DNA of 49,803 nucleotides, from assembly GCA_030950925.1 (NCBI GenBank), contig JAUZQO010000031.1:1-49803 (forward strand), read 5' to 3'. The position numbers and the translations under genes were made by a program. This DNA is from Mariprofundaceae bacterium. Its GTDB lineage: Bacteria; Pseudomonadota; Zetaproteobacteria; Mariprofundales; Mariprofundaceae. A model generated the notes under the pieces. That model worked only from the letters and a program-made list of their open reading frames with translations, searched no databases and had not been told where the DNA came from. Positions 35,552 through 45,157 of this stretch are shown here, in pieces; the first letter of the stretch is position 1; the number at the start of each line of letters is the position of its first letter.

Positions 35552-37978
35552 ATGAAAAAAATTGCCTCTTCTCCCCGTCAAGCATCATCCCAAACAGTTA
35601 GTATCAATTTACTCTCAGGTGAGACGCTTGACGGTTATTTACGGGGCTTCTCATCGGCGATGCATGAATTGCATTTTTTTCGAACGGGTGCAGATGGTCA
35701 GGTGATTGAGCAATGGTTGGCAGCCAAAGATATTGTCTATATTGGTCAGCATCATAACGAGCAAAGCAATGACTTACCAACGTACCAAGAACAAAAATTA
35801 GAAGAACTTAAAATCACCACTATTCATTCGGAAACATTCCATGTACAGGCATACCCAGCATTGCCCCATGCGCCAGGTTTTTTCGCTATTAGCAACAATA
35901 AGTTTACGCCCTATCGACGTATTTTCTTTTATCGACGGGGTATTCATTTTGAAGAACAGCCTGAGAAGTTGGGTGATTTGTTAATCAGTGAGAATTTAGC
36001 ATCACCACAAGAAATTCAGCATGCACTTGATTTACAAAAAAAAGAAACGCCACCTTTGGGTGTGGTGTTAAAAGAGCAGGGGAAAATCACGGTTAAAGAT
36101 ATCAAGCATGCTTTGGATGTTCAGCGACATAAGGACATCAAGCTTGGTGATATTTTGATGGAAAGAAAGCAGGTAACCCAAATGCAAATTAAAGCGGGTC
36201 TGAAAGAACAGATTCGCTCGAAGAAAGCACTGGGTACTATTTTTGTCGAGACAGGTGTGATTACTTCCAAAGATTTGTTGTCGGCACTGCACTTTCAAAA
36301 GCACCAAAAATTGAGGCTGGGTGAAATTTTAGTCGAAGCCAAGCTGATTACAGATCTGGATCTGGATCTGGCATTGGCAGAGCAAAAGGTTCGCGGTTTA
36401 CGTTTGGGTGAGATTTTATTGAGCACTGAGGTGATCACAGAGGATCAACTGTTGTATGTTTTGGCGAAGAAGTTTCATTTGCCTGCGGTGGATTTGGATA
36501 CCTATAGTATCAATGAAATGGCTGAAAGTGAAGTGACACGTAGTGTTATTGAAAAATACCAAGTGTTACCCATTGATTCGGATCAACACACCTTAACCAT
36601 TGCTTTGAGTGATCCTTTGGGCTTAGAAGCTTATGATCAAATTGCTTTTGCCACAGGAAAAAAAATCCATGAAGTTATGGTCAAAGGTTCGCAATTGAAG
36701 GCGCGAATTGAGCATTATGTGGAAGAAGAAGAATACAGTGATGAGTTGTCGTGTGAATTCTTGCATCAAGATGGAGATATGGGTGATGAGGAGTACAGTG
36801 AGTTAGAAATTACTGAGTCGACACAAGATGCCCCGATTGTTCGTTTGGTGAACCGTATTATCAGCAATGGCTTGAAAAAAGAAGCTTCGGATATTCATAT
36901 TTTACCACAGAGCAATAGAATTATTCTGGCATATCGGCTAAATGGACAATTGATTTCTGAAAGTGCCTTGGATAAGAGTTTGCATGCGAAAATTTCGGCG
37001 CGTATTAAAATCCTAAGCGGGATGAATATTGCAGAACGGCGTATGCCGCAGGATGGGCGTATGATTTTACGGGATGGTAAACGGAAGTATGAATTTCGTG
37101 TGTCCTGCATTCCCAATGCTTATGGTGAATCCTTGGTGTTGCGTGTATTGAACAAAGATATGGCTGTGGATTTGGATATGCTGGGGCTGCGTGATGAGGA
37201 TATTCAACATTTATCAGACATGGCACACAAACCTTATGGACTTATTCTTGTTACAGGTCCGACGGGTTCGGGTAAATCTACGACCTTGTTTGCAGTTTTG
37301 AAATCTTTATCAGATATGCCTGTGCATATTTTAACGATTGAAGATCCAGTGGAATCGGAAATCAAAGATGCCAACCAAATTCAGGTGAACAACCAAATTG
37401 GTCTGACCTTTGCACGTGTATTGCGAAATGTACTTCGTCACGATCCTGATGTGATTATGATTGGTGAGATGCGTGATGAAGAAACTGCATCCATTGGGAT
37501 TGAAGCGGCTTTGACGGGGCATCTGATGCTTTCAACACTACATACCAATTCAGCGGTTGATACAATTATTCGATTGAATGATTTAAATATTCCCAACTAC
37601 TTGATTGCACCCTCCTTGTTGGGTGTGATGAGCCAGACCTTATTGAAAAAGCTGTGTGTAGAATGTCGCCAAGCTGTGGCTGCGAATGATGTGGCCTTTG
37701 CCAGGGTGAAAAGCTTTGGATTTGGTGAAGCCGAGCAACTTTATGAAGCAGTGGGTTGCTCTGAATGCCATGAAACGGGTTATTCAGGACGTGTGATGGC
37801 GTATGAATTTTTGGTGGTGAATGAAGTGGTGCGTCAGGCGATTCATGATGGTGTGACAGGGCAAGCGTTACAGCGCATTGCGGTGGAATCAGGCATGGAA
37901 CCCAAAGCCAAAGTTGCCTTTCAATTGGCGGTGGATGGTGTGATTGATTACAAGGACTTTATTTATTCGGCAATGTAA
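35552..37978 (+). CDS. Orphan GspE/PilB-family ATPase with six MshEN-like repeats
   Basis: The 808-residue protein has a beta-rich N-terminal domain (about 14-130) opening with INLLSGETLDGYLRGF, which I do not recognise firmly. Six tandem repeats follow with LG at 140, 169, 198, 227, 256 and 285, an exact 29-residue period (for example KLGDLLISENLASPQEI, RLGEILVEAKLITDLDL). A GSPII_E domain and ATPase core come next: Walker A GPTGSGKST (569-577), IEDPVE, Walker B IMIGEMRD, HLMLSTLHTNSA, and a tetracysteine (C702, C705, C736, C739). MshEN domains bind c-di-GMP through paired 24-residue motifs with a 5-residue spacer. No pilus or secretion genes flank it. No clear Shine-Dalgarno precedes the ATG. 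Confidence 0.88.
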   Translation: MKKIASSPRQASSQTVSINLLSGETLDGYLRGFSSAMHELHFFRTGADGQVIEQWLAAKDIVYIGQHHNEQSNDLPTYQEQKLEELKITTIHSETFHVQAYPALPHAPGFFAISNNKFTPYRRIFFYRRGIHFEEQPEKLGDLLISENLASPQEIQHALDLQKKETPPLGVVLKEQGKITVKDIKHALDVQRHKDIKLGDILMERKQVTQMQIKAGLKEQIRSKKALGTIFVETGVITSKDLLSALHFQKHQKLRLGEILVEAKLITDLDLDLALAEQKVRGLRLGEILLSTEVITEDQLLYVLAKKFHLPAVDLDTYSINEMAESEVTRSVIEKYQVLPIDSDQHTLTIALSDPLGLEAYDQIAFATGKKIHEVMVKGSQLKARIEHYVEEEEYSDELSCEFLHQDGDMGDEEYSELEITESTQDAPIVRLVNRIISNGLKKEASDIHILPQSNRIILAYRLNGQLISESALDKSLHAKISARIKILSGMNIAERRMPQDGRMILRDGKRKYEFRVSCIPNAYGESLVLRVLNKDMAVDLDMLGLRDEDIQHLSDMAHKPYGLILVTGPTGSGKSTTLFAVLKSLSDMPVHILTIEDPVESEIKDANQIQVNNQIGLTFARVLRNVLRHDPDVIMIGEMRDEETASIGIEAALTGHLMLSTLHTNSAVDTIIRLNDLNIPNYLIAPSLLGVMSQTLLKKLCVECRQAVAANDVAFARVKSFGFGEAEQLYEAVGCSECHETGYSGRVMAYEFLVVNEVVRQAIHDGVTGQALQRIAVESGMEPKAKVAFQLAVDGVIDYKDFIYSAM

Positions 37979-37986
37979 GCCGAAGC

Positions 37987-38013
37987 CTGTCGGATTGAGA
38001 TCGTTCCTGACAG
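37987..38013 (+). terminator. Possible terminator after the orphan ATPase gene
   Basis: CTGTC (37987-37991) pairs with GACAG (38009-38013). Two further G-C pairs inside are possible with one bulged T, and the sequence TTGTTTT follows. The stem is short and the loop long, so efficiency would be low. The rest of 37979-38163 shows no gene. Confidence 0.3.
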
Positions 38014-38163
38014 TTGTTTTAGGATGGAACTAAGCTTTCGTTCATTATTCGAATCATCACCCCAGAGTACATCACCCTCGCGTGCCTGTGTCGGGATACT
38101 CGATAAAAGAATGTGAGCATGAACTGTGCTTGATGATAAGAAATGATTTCGTAGTTTGCTGGC

Positions 38164-39516
38164 ATGACAAAATATTCTTTACCTTCACACATGGTCACCA
38201 TTATTGGCGCAGGCCTAGCAGGATCTGAAGCGGCTTGGCAACTAGCCAAGCGTGGCATCAAGGTTCGCTTGCATGAAATGCGTCCAAGCCTGATGACACC
38301 CGCCCACAAAACAGGAAATTGCGCTGAACTTGTCTGTTCCAACACCTTTCGTGCCGATCATTTGGAAAATGCAGTCGGACTATTGCATGAAGAAATGCGC
38401 CGCATGGATTCATTGATTATGGCTTGTGGTGATGAAGCACGTATTCCCGCAGGGACAGCCTTGGCAGTCGATAGAGAACAGTTTTCTGCCTTGGTAACAG
38501 CAAAACTACATGCTGAACCTTTGATTGAGTTTGTTGATGCTGAAGTCACTGATATTCCTCCAGAAGGTTTGGTACTGATTGCTTCAGGACCTTTAACATC
38601 CGACGCTTTGTATCAAGATATTCAACGCCTGACAGGTGAAGATAGACTTTGTTTTTTTGATGCTATTGCACCTGTATTGGATGCTGAATCTATCAATATG
38701 GATGTTTGTTATTGGAAAAATAGATATGATAAAAATGTTGAAGAAGGTGCAGCGGGTGACTACCTCAATTGCCCTATGAACAAAAAACAATACCAAGATT
38801 TCATCAAAGCATTGGTCGAAGCCGAAAAGGTGGCATTCAAAGGTTTTGAAGATATTCCATTTTTTGATGGCTGCATGCCGATTGAAGAAATGGCTGAACG
38901 TGGTGAAGATACGCCGCGATTTGGCCCCATGAAACCCGTAGGTTTGGCGCATCCTGAAACAGGTGAGAAAGCCTATGCGGTGGTGCAATTGCGCCGTGAT
39001 AACCGTATGGGTTCATTGCTAAATATGGTCGGTTTTCAAACAAAAATGACCTATGGTGAGCAAAAACGTGTGTTTTCGATGATTCCAGGGCTAGAAAATG
39101 CCGAATTCTTCCGTTTGGGATCCTTACATCGCAATACATTCATTAAATCACCGGCTTTGCTGGACAAAACATTACGCTTGAAAAAAGATCCGCGCATTTT
39201 GTTTGCAGGGCAAATTACAGGTGTTGAAGGCTATGTGGAATCTGCTTCGATGGGTTTGATGGCAGGTCGATTTTTGGCAGAGATCATCGCTGGAAATGAA
39301 CCTTCATCACCACCTATCGATACTGCACATGGTGCATTGTTGGGGCATATTTCGGGCACGCGTGTGGAAGATTTTCAACCCATGAATATCAACTTTGGTT
39401 TGTTGCCATCGGGTCAAAAACGTGTGGGTAAGCGCCGCTTATCCCGTACCGAACGCCGTCGTTCAGTTTCAGATCTCGCATTGCTTTCTTTGCAGGTTTG
39501 GTTGCAAAGTGATTAA
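38164..39516 (+). CDS. trmFO: Folate/FAD-dependent tRNA (uracil-54-C5)-methyltransferase TrmFO
   Basis: TrmFO makes ribothymidine-54 in tRNA using methylenetetrahydrofolate and FADH2. The 450-residue protein begins with the FAD-binding [21 protein letters not shown]. It then has LHEMRP, C53 and C58 in [15 protein letters not shown], the FDGCMP motif with C237, and the closing [20 protein letters not shown]. Cys positions match the two functional Cys regions known in this family. Its last 4 bp overlap the end of the convergent glycosyltransferase gene. TrmFO presence is taxonomically informative because Gammaproteobacteria normally use TrmA. Confidence 0.96.
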   Translation: MTKYSLPSHMVTIIGAGLAGSEAAWQLAKRGIKVRLHEMRPSLMTPAHKTGNCAELVCSNTFRADHLENAVGLLHEEMRRMDSLIMACGDEARIPAGTALAVDREQFSALVTAKLHAEPLIEFVDAEVTDIPPEGLVLIASGPLTSDALYQDIQRLTGEDRLCFFDAIAPVLDAESINMDVCYWKNRYDKNVEEGAAGDYLNCPMNKKQYQDFIKALVEAEKVAFKGFEDIPFFDGCMPIEEMAERGEDTPRFGPMKPVGLAHPETGEKAYAVVQLRRDNRMGSLLNMVGFQTKMTYGEQKRVFSMIPGLENAEFFRLGSLHRNTFIKSPALLDKTLRLKKDPRILFAGQITGVEGYVESASMGLMAGRFLAEIIAGNEPSSPPIDTAHGALLGHISGTRVEDFQPMNINFGLLPSGQKRVGKRRLSRTERRRSVSDLALLSLQVWLQSD

Positions 39517-40754
39517 CTGACTGGGCGATTTTTTGCTTCAATCCAACGGGACATAAATTCAGTGCTGCGGTGATGATGGTGGCGCAGCATCGAACCTGTG
39601 AAATTATGCAGGCGATGGGTTTCAAGCTTGTTATAAATGGTCAATATATGTTGAATCAGTTGAGCTTGATGTTCTTCGACGTTAAACCAGTGGCGTAAAA
39701 TATCAAAGCCTTGTTGCTGGGCTTGTTGCCAAGCTGTTGCATCTTGATACAAATCAACGGCAGCTTGTACAAAGGCTTCTGGCTCATCCACAATATGACC
39801 AGCCCAAGGCAAATCACCGTGCATGCCTTCAGCACCCACCGATGTGGTGATCGAAGGTGTACCAACTTGCAGGGCATCAGCAAGTTTGGTTTTGATGCCT
39901 GCGCCAAAGCGTAATGGCGCAAGGCAAACCCGCGCTTGTTGTGTGACCTCTAAAGCAGATGCCGCACGACCTTTGATATAAAAACCATCCTTGGGTGCGT
40001 GAAGGGCTGTGGCTTTGGGTGGAGCATACGAGCCATAAATATGCAGTTCAGCTTTGGGAAGGTGTTGGCGAATCAAGCCCCATATCTCTTGTTTAAGCCA
40101 TAACACGGCATCCCAATTGGGTGCATGACGAAAGCTACCAATGGTCATAAAATGTTGCCGTTCGTCAAAGTTTGCTATCTGCTTGGGAGCATGATGATGG
40201 TTGAGCATAAATGGGCAGTGGTGCAAAAGTTCAGGCATGATGTGAAAGGTATCTTGAAGGATGTCCATTTCTACATTTGAAATCATCACCGATAAGTCAG
40301 ATCGCCAAATAGCAGCAATTTCACGTTTGGCAATATCACCATATAAATCACTTAGTTTGGGCTCACGTACCACGCGATGGGTTTGTTTGCTTTGTTGATG
40401 ACGTGCTTGACGTAAACAATGCAAATCAATGGTTTCCAAAACACGCAAAGCAGCGGGGCACTGAGTTTCAACACGCCAGCCAAATTGTTCTTCCATGGTG
40501 AAACGATCAAAAAGAACAATATTTGGGTCTAATTTACGAATAAAATCATCAAAATCATGGCAATTGATGCGGATTTCATGCGTTTTTACGCCAAGTTTGC
40601 TTAAATCATCACCATATTGCCCCTGAGCCGCAGGACAGGCGACATCCACCTGCCAACCTTGTTGGAGGAATAAGTGAATCCATTCCATGATGCGTGTGCC
40701 TGCTCCAGATGATTGAGATTCAGGAAATACACTGGCGATGATGAGTGTGCGCAT
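39513..40754 (-). CDS. Glycosyltransferase, GT-B fold, group 1 (GT4-like)
   Basis: The 413-residue protein begins like a GT-B enzyme ([20 protein letters not shown], Gly-rich acceptor loop). Its C-terminal half has [15 protein letters not shown] and the donor-binding segment [20 protein letters not shown], then [14 protein letters not shown]. This pattern is seen in sugar transferases of cell-surface polysaccharide synthesis, with a candidate basic and acidic donor site in that segment. Donor and acceptor cannot be predicted. The C-terminal tail has a natural HHHH run. It starts 2 bp after the DUF493 gene and converges with trmFO. Confidence 0.85.
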   Translation of the reverse strand: MRTLIIASVFPESQSSGAGTRIMEWIHLFLQQGWQVDVACPAAQGQYGDDLSKLGVKTHEIRINCHDFDDFIRKLDPNIVLFDRFTMEEQFGWRVETQCPAALRVLETIDLHCLRQARHQQSKQTHRVVREPKLSDLYGDIAKREIAAIWRSDLSVMISNVEMDILQDTFHIMPELLHHCPFMLNHHHAPKQIANFDERQHFMTIGSFRHAPNWDAVLWLKQEIWGLIRQHLPKAELHIYGSYAPPKATALHAPKDGFYIKGRAASALEVTQQARVCLAPLRFGAGIKTKLADALQVGTPSITTSVGAEGMHGDLPWAGHIVDEPEAFVQAAVDLYQDATAWQQAQQQGFDILRHWFNVEEHQAQLIQHILTIYNKLETHRLHNFTGSMLRHHHHRSTEFMSRWIEAKNRPVS

Positions 40755-40756
40755 AT

Positions 40757-41032
40757 TTATAATACCATCTTAACACTGGGATGGGCTGAAAAATCACAAT
40801 ATAAATCATCAAGTTGCTTTTGGTTTTGAGCCTCAAATGTCATGGTGATGCTTGTATATGTGCCATTTTTACTGGCTTTTTGTTGTACCTTCACCTTTTC
40901 CATACCATCAATATATTGGGCTGCAAGGGTTAGCATGGTGGCTTCAAATCTATCTGAAGTGATACCCATAATTTTGATGGGGAAGGTGCAAGGAAATGTC
41001 AGTAATGTTTCGGGGGGCTGCTCGATGGACAT
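40757..41032 (-). CDS. DUF493/YbeD family protein
   Basis: A 91-residue protein with the compact ACT-like fold pattern of the DUF493 (UPF0250, YbeD) family: TFPIKIMG near the N-terminus, a central helix, and TSITMTFEAQNQKQLDDLYCDFSAHPSVKMVL at the C-terminus (given here in part from residue 60). YbeD in E. coli has been linked to lipoate genes, but no lipoate gene lies here. It heads a two-gene minus-strand unit with the glycosyltransferase and is divergent from the suf operon. Confidence 0.85.
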   Translation of the reverse strand: MSIEQPPETLLTFPCTFPIKIMGITSDRFEATMLTLAAQYIDGMEKVKVQQKASKNGTYTSITMTFEAQNQKQLDDLYCDFSAHPSVKMVL

Positions 41033-41049
41033 GAATAAAACCTCTCATA

Positions 41050-41132
41050 AATCCTGAATCATGCCGTATTTTTCAAAACCTTGAAGGCTTCGGGGTTGTT
41101 TCACATTTAATCCTGAATAGATTCCTCCGAAT
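41050..41132. promoter_or_regulatory. Candidate operator region of the suf operon
   Basis: The 10-mer AATCCTGAAT occurs twice in direct orientation (41050-41059 and 41109-41118). The second copy overlaps two small dyads sharing a centre: GAATAGATTC (41115-41124) and ATTCCTCCGAAT (41121-41132), 17 to 34 bp before the regulator start codon. This is a likely autoregulatory site for the Rrf2-type regulator and may also affect the divergent DUF493 gene. Confidence 0.45.
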
Positions 41133-41148
41133 TAAAATGGGAGGGCTG

Positions 41149-41616
41149 ATGCTTCGATTAACCCGTGTCACGGATTATGGCATTCTTTTGATGACAGAAA
41201 TGGTATCCAAGCCAGCACTACAGCGTTGGACTGCCAATGATTTATCACAAGCGACCCATGTGCCTGCGCCGACAGTGAGTAAAATTTTACAAAGCTTGTT
41301 GCGCGCAAACTTATTGCTTTCCGTGCGTGGTGCGCAGGGTGGTTATCAGTTGGCGCGTTCAGCCAGTGATATTTCTTTGCAAGCCATTATTCATTGCCTT
41401 GAAGGGCGCATTGCCTTGACGGAATGTAACCTTGAAAACAATGATTGCGAACAGTCCGCTTTTTGCTCCACCAGTCATCATTGGAAACGTATCAATCAAT
41501 CCATGCTTGAAGCATTGGGCAATATTAGTTTGGCAGATATGGCGGATGAGCATTTTATGCCTGTCTTTACAGTCAAACGTGGTGTGCCGATTCAAAGTAT
41601 TTGTGAGGTCGCATAA
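41149..41616 (+). CDS. SUF system Rrf2-family transcriptional regulator
   Basis: The 155-residue protein matches the SUF-associated branch of Rrf2/IscR regulators. It has an N-terminal winged helix ([15 protein letters not shown], then [16 protein letters not shown] and [13 protein letters not shown]), followed by a three-Cys cluster site C93, C100 and C106 that would hold a [2Fe-2S] cluster. Spacing is x6/x5 against x5/x5 in IscR. The ATG at 41149 sits 5 nt after GGAGG and gives the family N-terminus; an earlier ATG at 41137 overlaps that ribosome-binding site. It leads the suf operon and overlaps sufB by one base. Confidence 0.93.
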   Translation: MLRLTRVTDYGILLMTEMVSKPALQRWTANDLSQATHVPAPTVSKILQSLLRANLLLSVRGAQGGYQLARSASDISLQAIIHCLEGRIALTECNLENNDCEQSAFCSTSHHWKRINQSMLEALGNISLADMADEHFMPVFTVKRGVPIQSICEVA

Positions 41617-43079
41617 TGGCGAGCAATGAAGCTATTCAAAAAGATTTGGAAGCACGGGAGTATGATGCGGGTTTTGTCACCGATATTGAATCCGATACCT
41701 TGCCTCCTGGCTTGAATGAAGATGTGATTCGTCAAATATCTGCCATCAAAAAAGAACCTGAATGGATGTTAAACTGGCGTTTAGAGGCATACCAACATTG
41801 GTTAACGATGGAAGAACCCACATGGGCAGCGGTGGATTACACACCCACAGATTACCAATCTATTTCTTATTATTCTGCGCCAAAATCGGATAAAGATGCG
41901 CCTGAAAGTTTGGATGACATCGATCCCAAGTTGATTGAGACTTATGAAAAACTGGGCATTCCTTTGCGTGAACAAAAGATGTTGGCTGGCATTAAGGGCA
42001 GCAATGTGGCTGTGGATGCAGTGTTTGATTCGGTATCTGTGGCAACGACATTTAAAAAGAAACTCACCGAAGCGGGGGTGATTTTTTGCCCGATTTCGGA
42101 AGCAATTCGTGAACATCCTGAGTTGGTCAAACAATACTTGGGATCTGTTGTGCCGCAGCAAGATAATTTTTTTGCTGCCTTGAATTGCGCGGTCTTTACC
42201 GATGGTTCGTTTGTGTACATCCCCAAAGGTGTACGTTGCCCGATGGAATTATCCACATATTTTCGTATCAATGCCTTAAACACAGGACAATTTGAACGCA
42301 CCTTGATTATTGCCGATGAAGGCGCACATGTATCTTATCTTGAAGGCTGTACTGCGCCCATGCGTGATGAAAACCAACTGCATGCTGCGGTGGTGGAATT
42401 GGTGGTGTTGGCGGATGCTGAAATCAAATATGCGACCGTTCAAAACTGGTATCCAGGGGATGAAAATGGTGTCGGAGGCATTTATAACTTTGTGACCAAA
42501 CGTGCCGATTGTCGTGGTGACCGCTCCAAAGTCTCTTGGACACAGGTGGAAACAGGTTCAGCGATTACTTGGAAATACCCCAGTTGTATTTTACGTGGCG
42601 ATGGTTCGCGTGGTGAGTTTTATTCGGTGGCAGTCACCACCCATTGCCAGCAAGCCGATACAGGCACAAAAATGATTCACTTGGGTAAAAATACGAGCAG
42701 TACGATTATCTCCAAGGGTATTTCAGCAGGTCGTGCGCAACAATCGTACCGTGGTTTGGTGCGTATGGGTAAAAATGCAGACAATGCCCGCAACTATACC
42801 CAATGTGATTCCTTGCTGTTGGGCGATCAGTGCGGCGCACACACCTTCCCTTATGTGGAAGTAAAAAATCCAACAGCGACCTTGGAGCATGAAGCCACCA
42901 CGTCAAAAATTGGCGAAGATCAGTTGTTTTATTGTCAGCAACGTGGTTTATCCGAAGAAGATGCCGTGAATATGATTGTGAATGGTTTTTGTAAAGATGT
43001 GTTTGATGTGTTGCCCATGGAATTTGCGGTGGAAGCCAATCGTTTGATGGAAGTTAGTCTTGAAGGTTCGGTAGGCTAA
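41616..43079 (+). CDS. sufB: Fe-S cluster assembly scaffold component SufB
   Basis: SufB forms the SufBCD complex on which Fe-S clusters are built. The 487-residue protein has the N-terminal helical region ([15 protein letters not shown]), the [19 protein letters not shown] motif and the beta-helical core ([22 protein letters not shown]). The C-terminal [20 protein letters not shown] holds the Cys implicated in cluster formation, and [20 protein letters not shown] (split here) closes the fold. The gene follows the regulator directly. Confidence 0.97.
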   Translation: MASNEAIQKDLEAREYDAGFVTDIESDTLPPGLNEDVIRQISAIKKEPEWMLNWRLEAYQHWLTMEEPTWAAVDYTPTDYQSISYYSAPKSDKDAPESLDDIDPKLIETYEKLGIPLREQKMLAGIKGSNVAVDAVFDSVSVATTFKKKLTEAGVIFCPISEAIREHPELVKQYLGSVVPQQDNFFAALNCAVFTDGSFVYIPKGVRCPMELSTYFRINALNTGQFERTLIIADEGAHVSYLEGCTAPMRDENQLHAAVVELVVLADAEIKYATVQNWYPGDENGVGGIYNFVTKRADCRGDRSKVSWTQVETGSAITWKYPSCILRGDGSRGEFYSVAVTTHCQQADTGTKMIHLGKNTSSTIISKGISAGRAQQSYRGLVRMGKNADNARNYTQCDSLLLGDQCGAHTFPYVEVKNPTATLEHEATTSKIGEDQLFYCQQRGLSEEDAVNMIVNGFCKDVFDVLPMEFAVEANRLMEVSLEGSVG

Positions 43080-43089
43080 AAAAATATTG

Positions 43090-43148
43090 ACCGCGAAGGT
43101 GCGGAGGCACGGAGCATTTTTTTTCGTGAACTTTGTGATGATCGTGGT
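43090..43148. repeat. Imperfect palindromic repeat between sufB and sufC
   Basis: The 87-bp gap between sufB and sufC contains ACCGCGAAGGTGCGGAGGCA-type sequence followed by eight T and CGTGAACTTTGTG. The two ends are imperfect inverted copies of each other. This resembles a dispersed intergenic repeat family seen in various bacteria. It interrupts an operon that is otherwise nearly gap-free, and could form an RNA hairpin that adjusts sufB against sufC levels. Confidence 0.45.
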
Positions 43149-43166
43149 TTGTGAAGGTGAATAAAC

Positions 43167-43913
43167 ATGTTAGTGATTAAAGATTTACATGTCTCTGTTG
43201 ATGGCAAAGAAATCCTCAAGGGCTTGAGCCTCACCATCAACGCAGGTGAAGTCCATGCCATTATGGGTCCCAATGGTGCGGGCAAGTCCACACTTTCCAA
43301 TGTGATTGCTGGGCGTGATGGTTATGAGATTACATCGGGTTCCGTGATCTATAAAGGTGATGATTTACTGGTGATGTCTCCTGAAGAACGTGCTTGGGCG
43401 GGTGTGTTTTTAGCTTTTCAATATCCTGTTGAAATCCCTGGTGTAAACAACACTTACCTTTTGAAAGCTGGTGTGAATGCCAAACGTAAACACCAAGGTT
43501 TGGAAGCCTTGGATGCCTTTGATTTTATGCGTGTGGTGAAAGAGAAAGCCAAATTGGTGGAGCTTGATCCTAGTTTTTTAAGCCGCTCCGTGAATGAAGG
43601 TTTTTCAGGTGGTGAGAAAAAACGTAATGAAATCTTTCAAATGGCCGTGTTAGAGCCTGATTTGGCCTTATTGGATGAAACCGATTCAGGCTTGGATATT
43701 GATGCGCTTCGTATTGTGGCGGGGGGTGTGAATAAATTGCGTTCACCTGATCGTGCGATTGTGATGATTACCCATTATCAACGTCTGCTTGATTATATTG
43801 AACCCGATTTTGTGCATGTATTGGCGAATGGTGTGATTCTCAAAACAGGTGATAAATCGCTTGCACTCAAGCTTGAAGAACATGGCTATGATTGGGTGAA
43901 AGAAAACCTATGA
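43167..43913 (+). CDS. sufC: SufBCD complex ATPase SufC
   Basis: SufC is the ABC-type ATPase that powers the SufBCD scaffold. The 248-residue protein has Walker [10 protein letters not shown], the Q-loop [10 protein letters not shown], signature [10 protein letters not shown], and Walker [13 protein letters not shown] with the catalytic Glu and D-loop, followed by an H-loop His in MITHYQRLL. The stop overlaps the sufD start by 4 bp. Confidence 0.98.
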   Translation: MLVIKDLHVSVDGKEILKGLSLTINAGEVHAIMGPNGAGKSTLSNVIAGRDGYEITSGSVIYKGDDLLVMSPEERAWAGVFLAFQYPVEIPGVNNTYLLKAGVNAKRKHQGLEALDAFDFMRVVKEKAKLVELDPSFLSRSVNEGFSGGEKKRNEIFQMAVLEPDLALLDETDSGLDIDALRIVAGGVNKLRSPDRAIVMITHYQRLLDYIEPDFVHVLANGVILKTGDKSLALKLEEHGYDWVKENL

Positions 43914-45157
43914 ACCTCATCCAACAAACAAGACAAGATGCCTTAGCATTGTTTGAAAAAGTGGGCTTACCAAGCAAACGTGATGAAGATTGGAAATACA
44001 CCGATGCTTCACGCTTAGCAGACCTGCTAGAGCTTGGCGAAGCCGATACATCGTTAAATATTGAAGGTTTGGGTATCACAGATTTGGATGCCTATCGCAT
44101 GGTGTTTATCAATGGTATGTTGAATGAACCCCAATCTAATCTGCCTGCTGATGTGCGTATGGTATCATTGGCTGATTTGCAATCGGATGTTGCTGATGAG
44201 GATCGTGAAGACCTTGCTCAACTGTTTAAAATTTCAGGTGATGAGCCTTTATTTAATGGTTTGATGGCACTTAATGCTGCCGTGGCAACAGGTGGTGCGG
44301 CGGTTTGTTTGGCGGATAACAGTGTATTGGATAAGCCCTTGTATATCTTGCAAGTGAGCAATCAAAACAATGTACTTCGCCATGGTCTGATGCTTGGTGT
44401 GAATGCGCAAGCACAAGTGATTGAACACTTTATCAGTACGGGTGAAGCACATGCCTTAAGCAACTGTGTCACGGCAGTGATTCTGAAAGCAGGTGCATCA
44501 CTGGAGCATACGCGCTTGCAACAAGAGGGTAAAAAACAATCCCATGTAGCGCGAGTCGAAGTGAAGCAGCTCCGTGATTCATCGTATACCTTTCATGGGG
44601 TAGAATTGGGCGGCATATTATCGCGTACAGATTTAGTGGTGAGTCTATCCGAGCAAGGCGCATCCTGTAATTTGAATGGCTTGTTTGTGTTGGATGGTCG
44701 GCAACATGTGGATCATCATACACGAGTGGATCATAAAGCTCCGCACTGCATCAGCCGAGAAAATTATCGCACGGTGTTGGATGCTCGCTCGCATGGTGTA
44801 TTTAATGGTAAAGTCGTGGTGCATAAAGGAGCAGTCAAAACGGATTCATCGCAATCCAATGGTAATATTCTACTGTCCAAGCACGCCCAAATTGATACCA
44901 AACCTGAATTAGAAATTTATAATGATGATGTGAAGTGTGCGCATGGTGCAACCGTGGGGCAGTTGGATGATAAACAACTCTTTTATTTGCGTTCTCGTGG
45001 CATATCAGAAGCGGCAGCTCAAGAATTGTTAACCTTTGCTTTTGCGGATGAAGTGTTGGCGGCGATGAGCAATCAAGTGGTTCGTTCCTATGTGGAAAAA
45101 GAAGCCTTTGCGAAGTTGCCGCATGGTGCTGATCTTGATGGGTTACTGGGAGAATGA
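43910..45157 (+). CDS. sufD: Fe-S cluster assembly scaffold component SufD
   Basis: SufD pairs with SufB in the SufBC2D scaffold. The 415-residue protein has the N-terminal [13 protein letters not shown] motif and the C-terminal [22 protein letters not shown], whose His is thought to help cluster formation. The ATG at 43910 overlaps the sufC stop and gives a normal N-terminus; an upstream in-frame start inside sufC is less likely. It overlaps sufS by 4 bp. Confidence 0.96.
   Translation: MNLIQQTRQDALALFEKVGLPSKRDEDWKYTDASRLADLLELGEADTSLNIEGLGITDLDAYRMVFINGMLNEPQSNLPADVRMVSLADLQSDVADEDREDLAQLFKISGDEPLFNGLMALNAAVATGGAAVCLADNSVLDKPLYILQVSNQNNVLRHGLMLGVNAQAQVIEHFISTGEAHALSNCVTAVILKAGASLEHTRLQQEGKKQSHVARVEVKQLRDSSYTFHGVELGGILSRTDLVVSLSEQGASCNLNGLFVLDGRQHVDHHTRVDHKAPHCISRENYRTVLDARSHGVFNGKVVVHKGAVKTDSSQSNGNILLSKHAQIDTKPELEIYNDDVKCAHGATVGQLDDKQLFYLRSRGISEAAAQELLTFAFADEVLAAMSNQVVRSYVEKEAFAKLPHGADLDGLLGE

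Noticed and set aside
39513-39560. HHHH run in the glycosyltransferase tail, resembling an affinity tag
   Set aside because: It is four His in a natural C-terminal sequence around 39565-39580 with mixed codons and no cloning sequence nearby.
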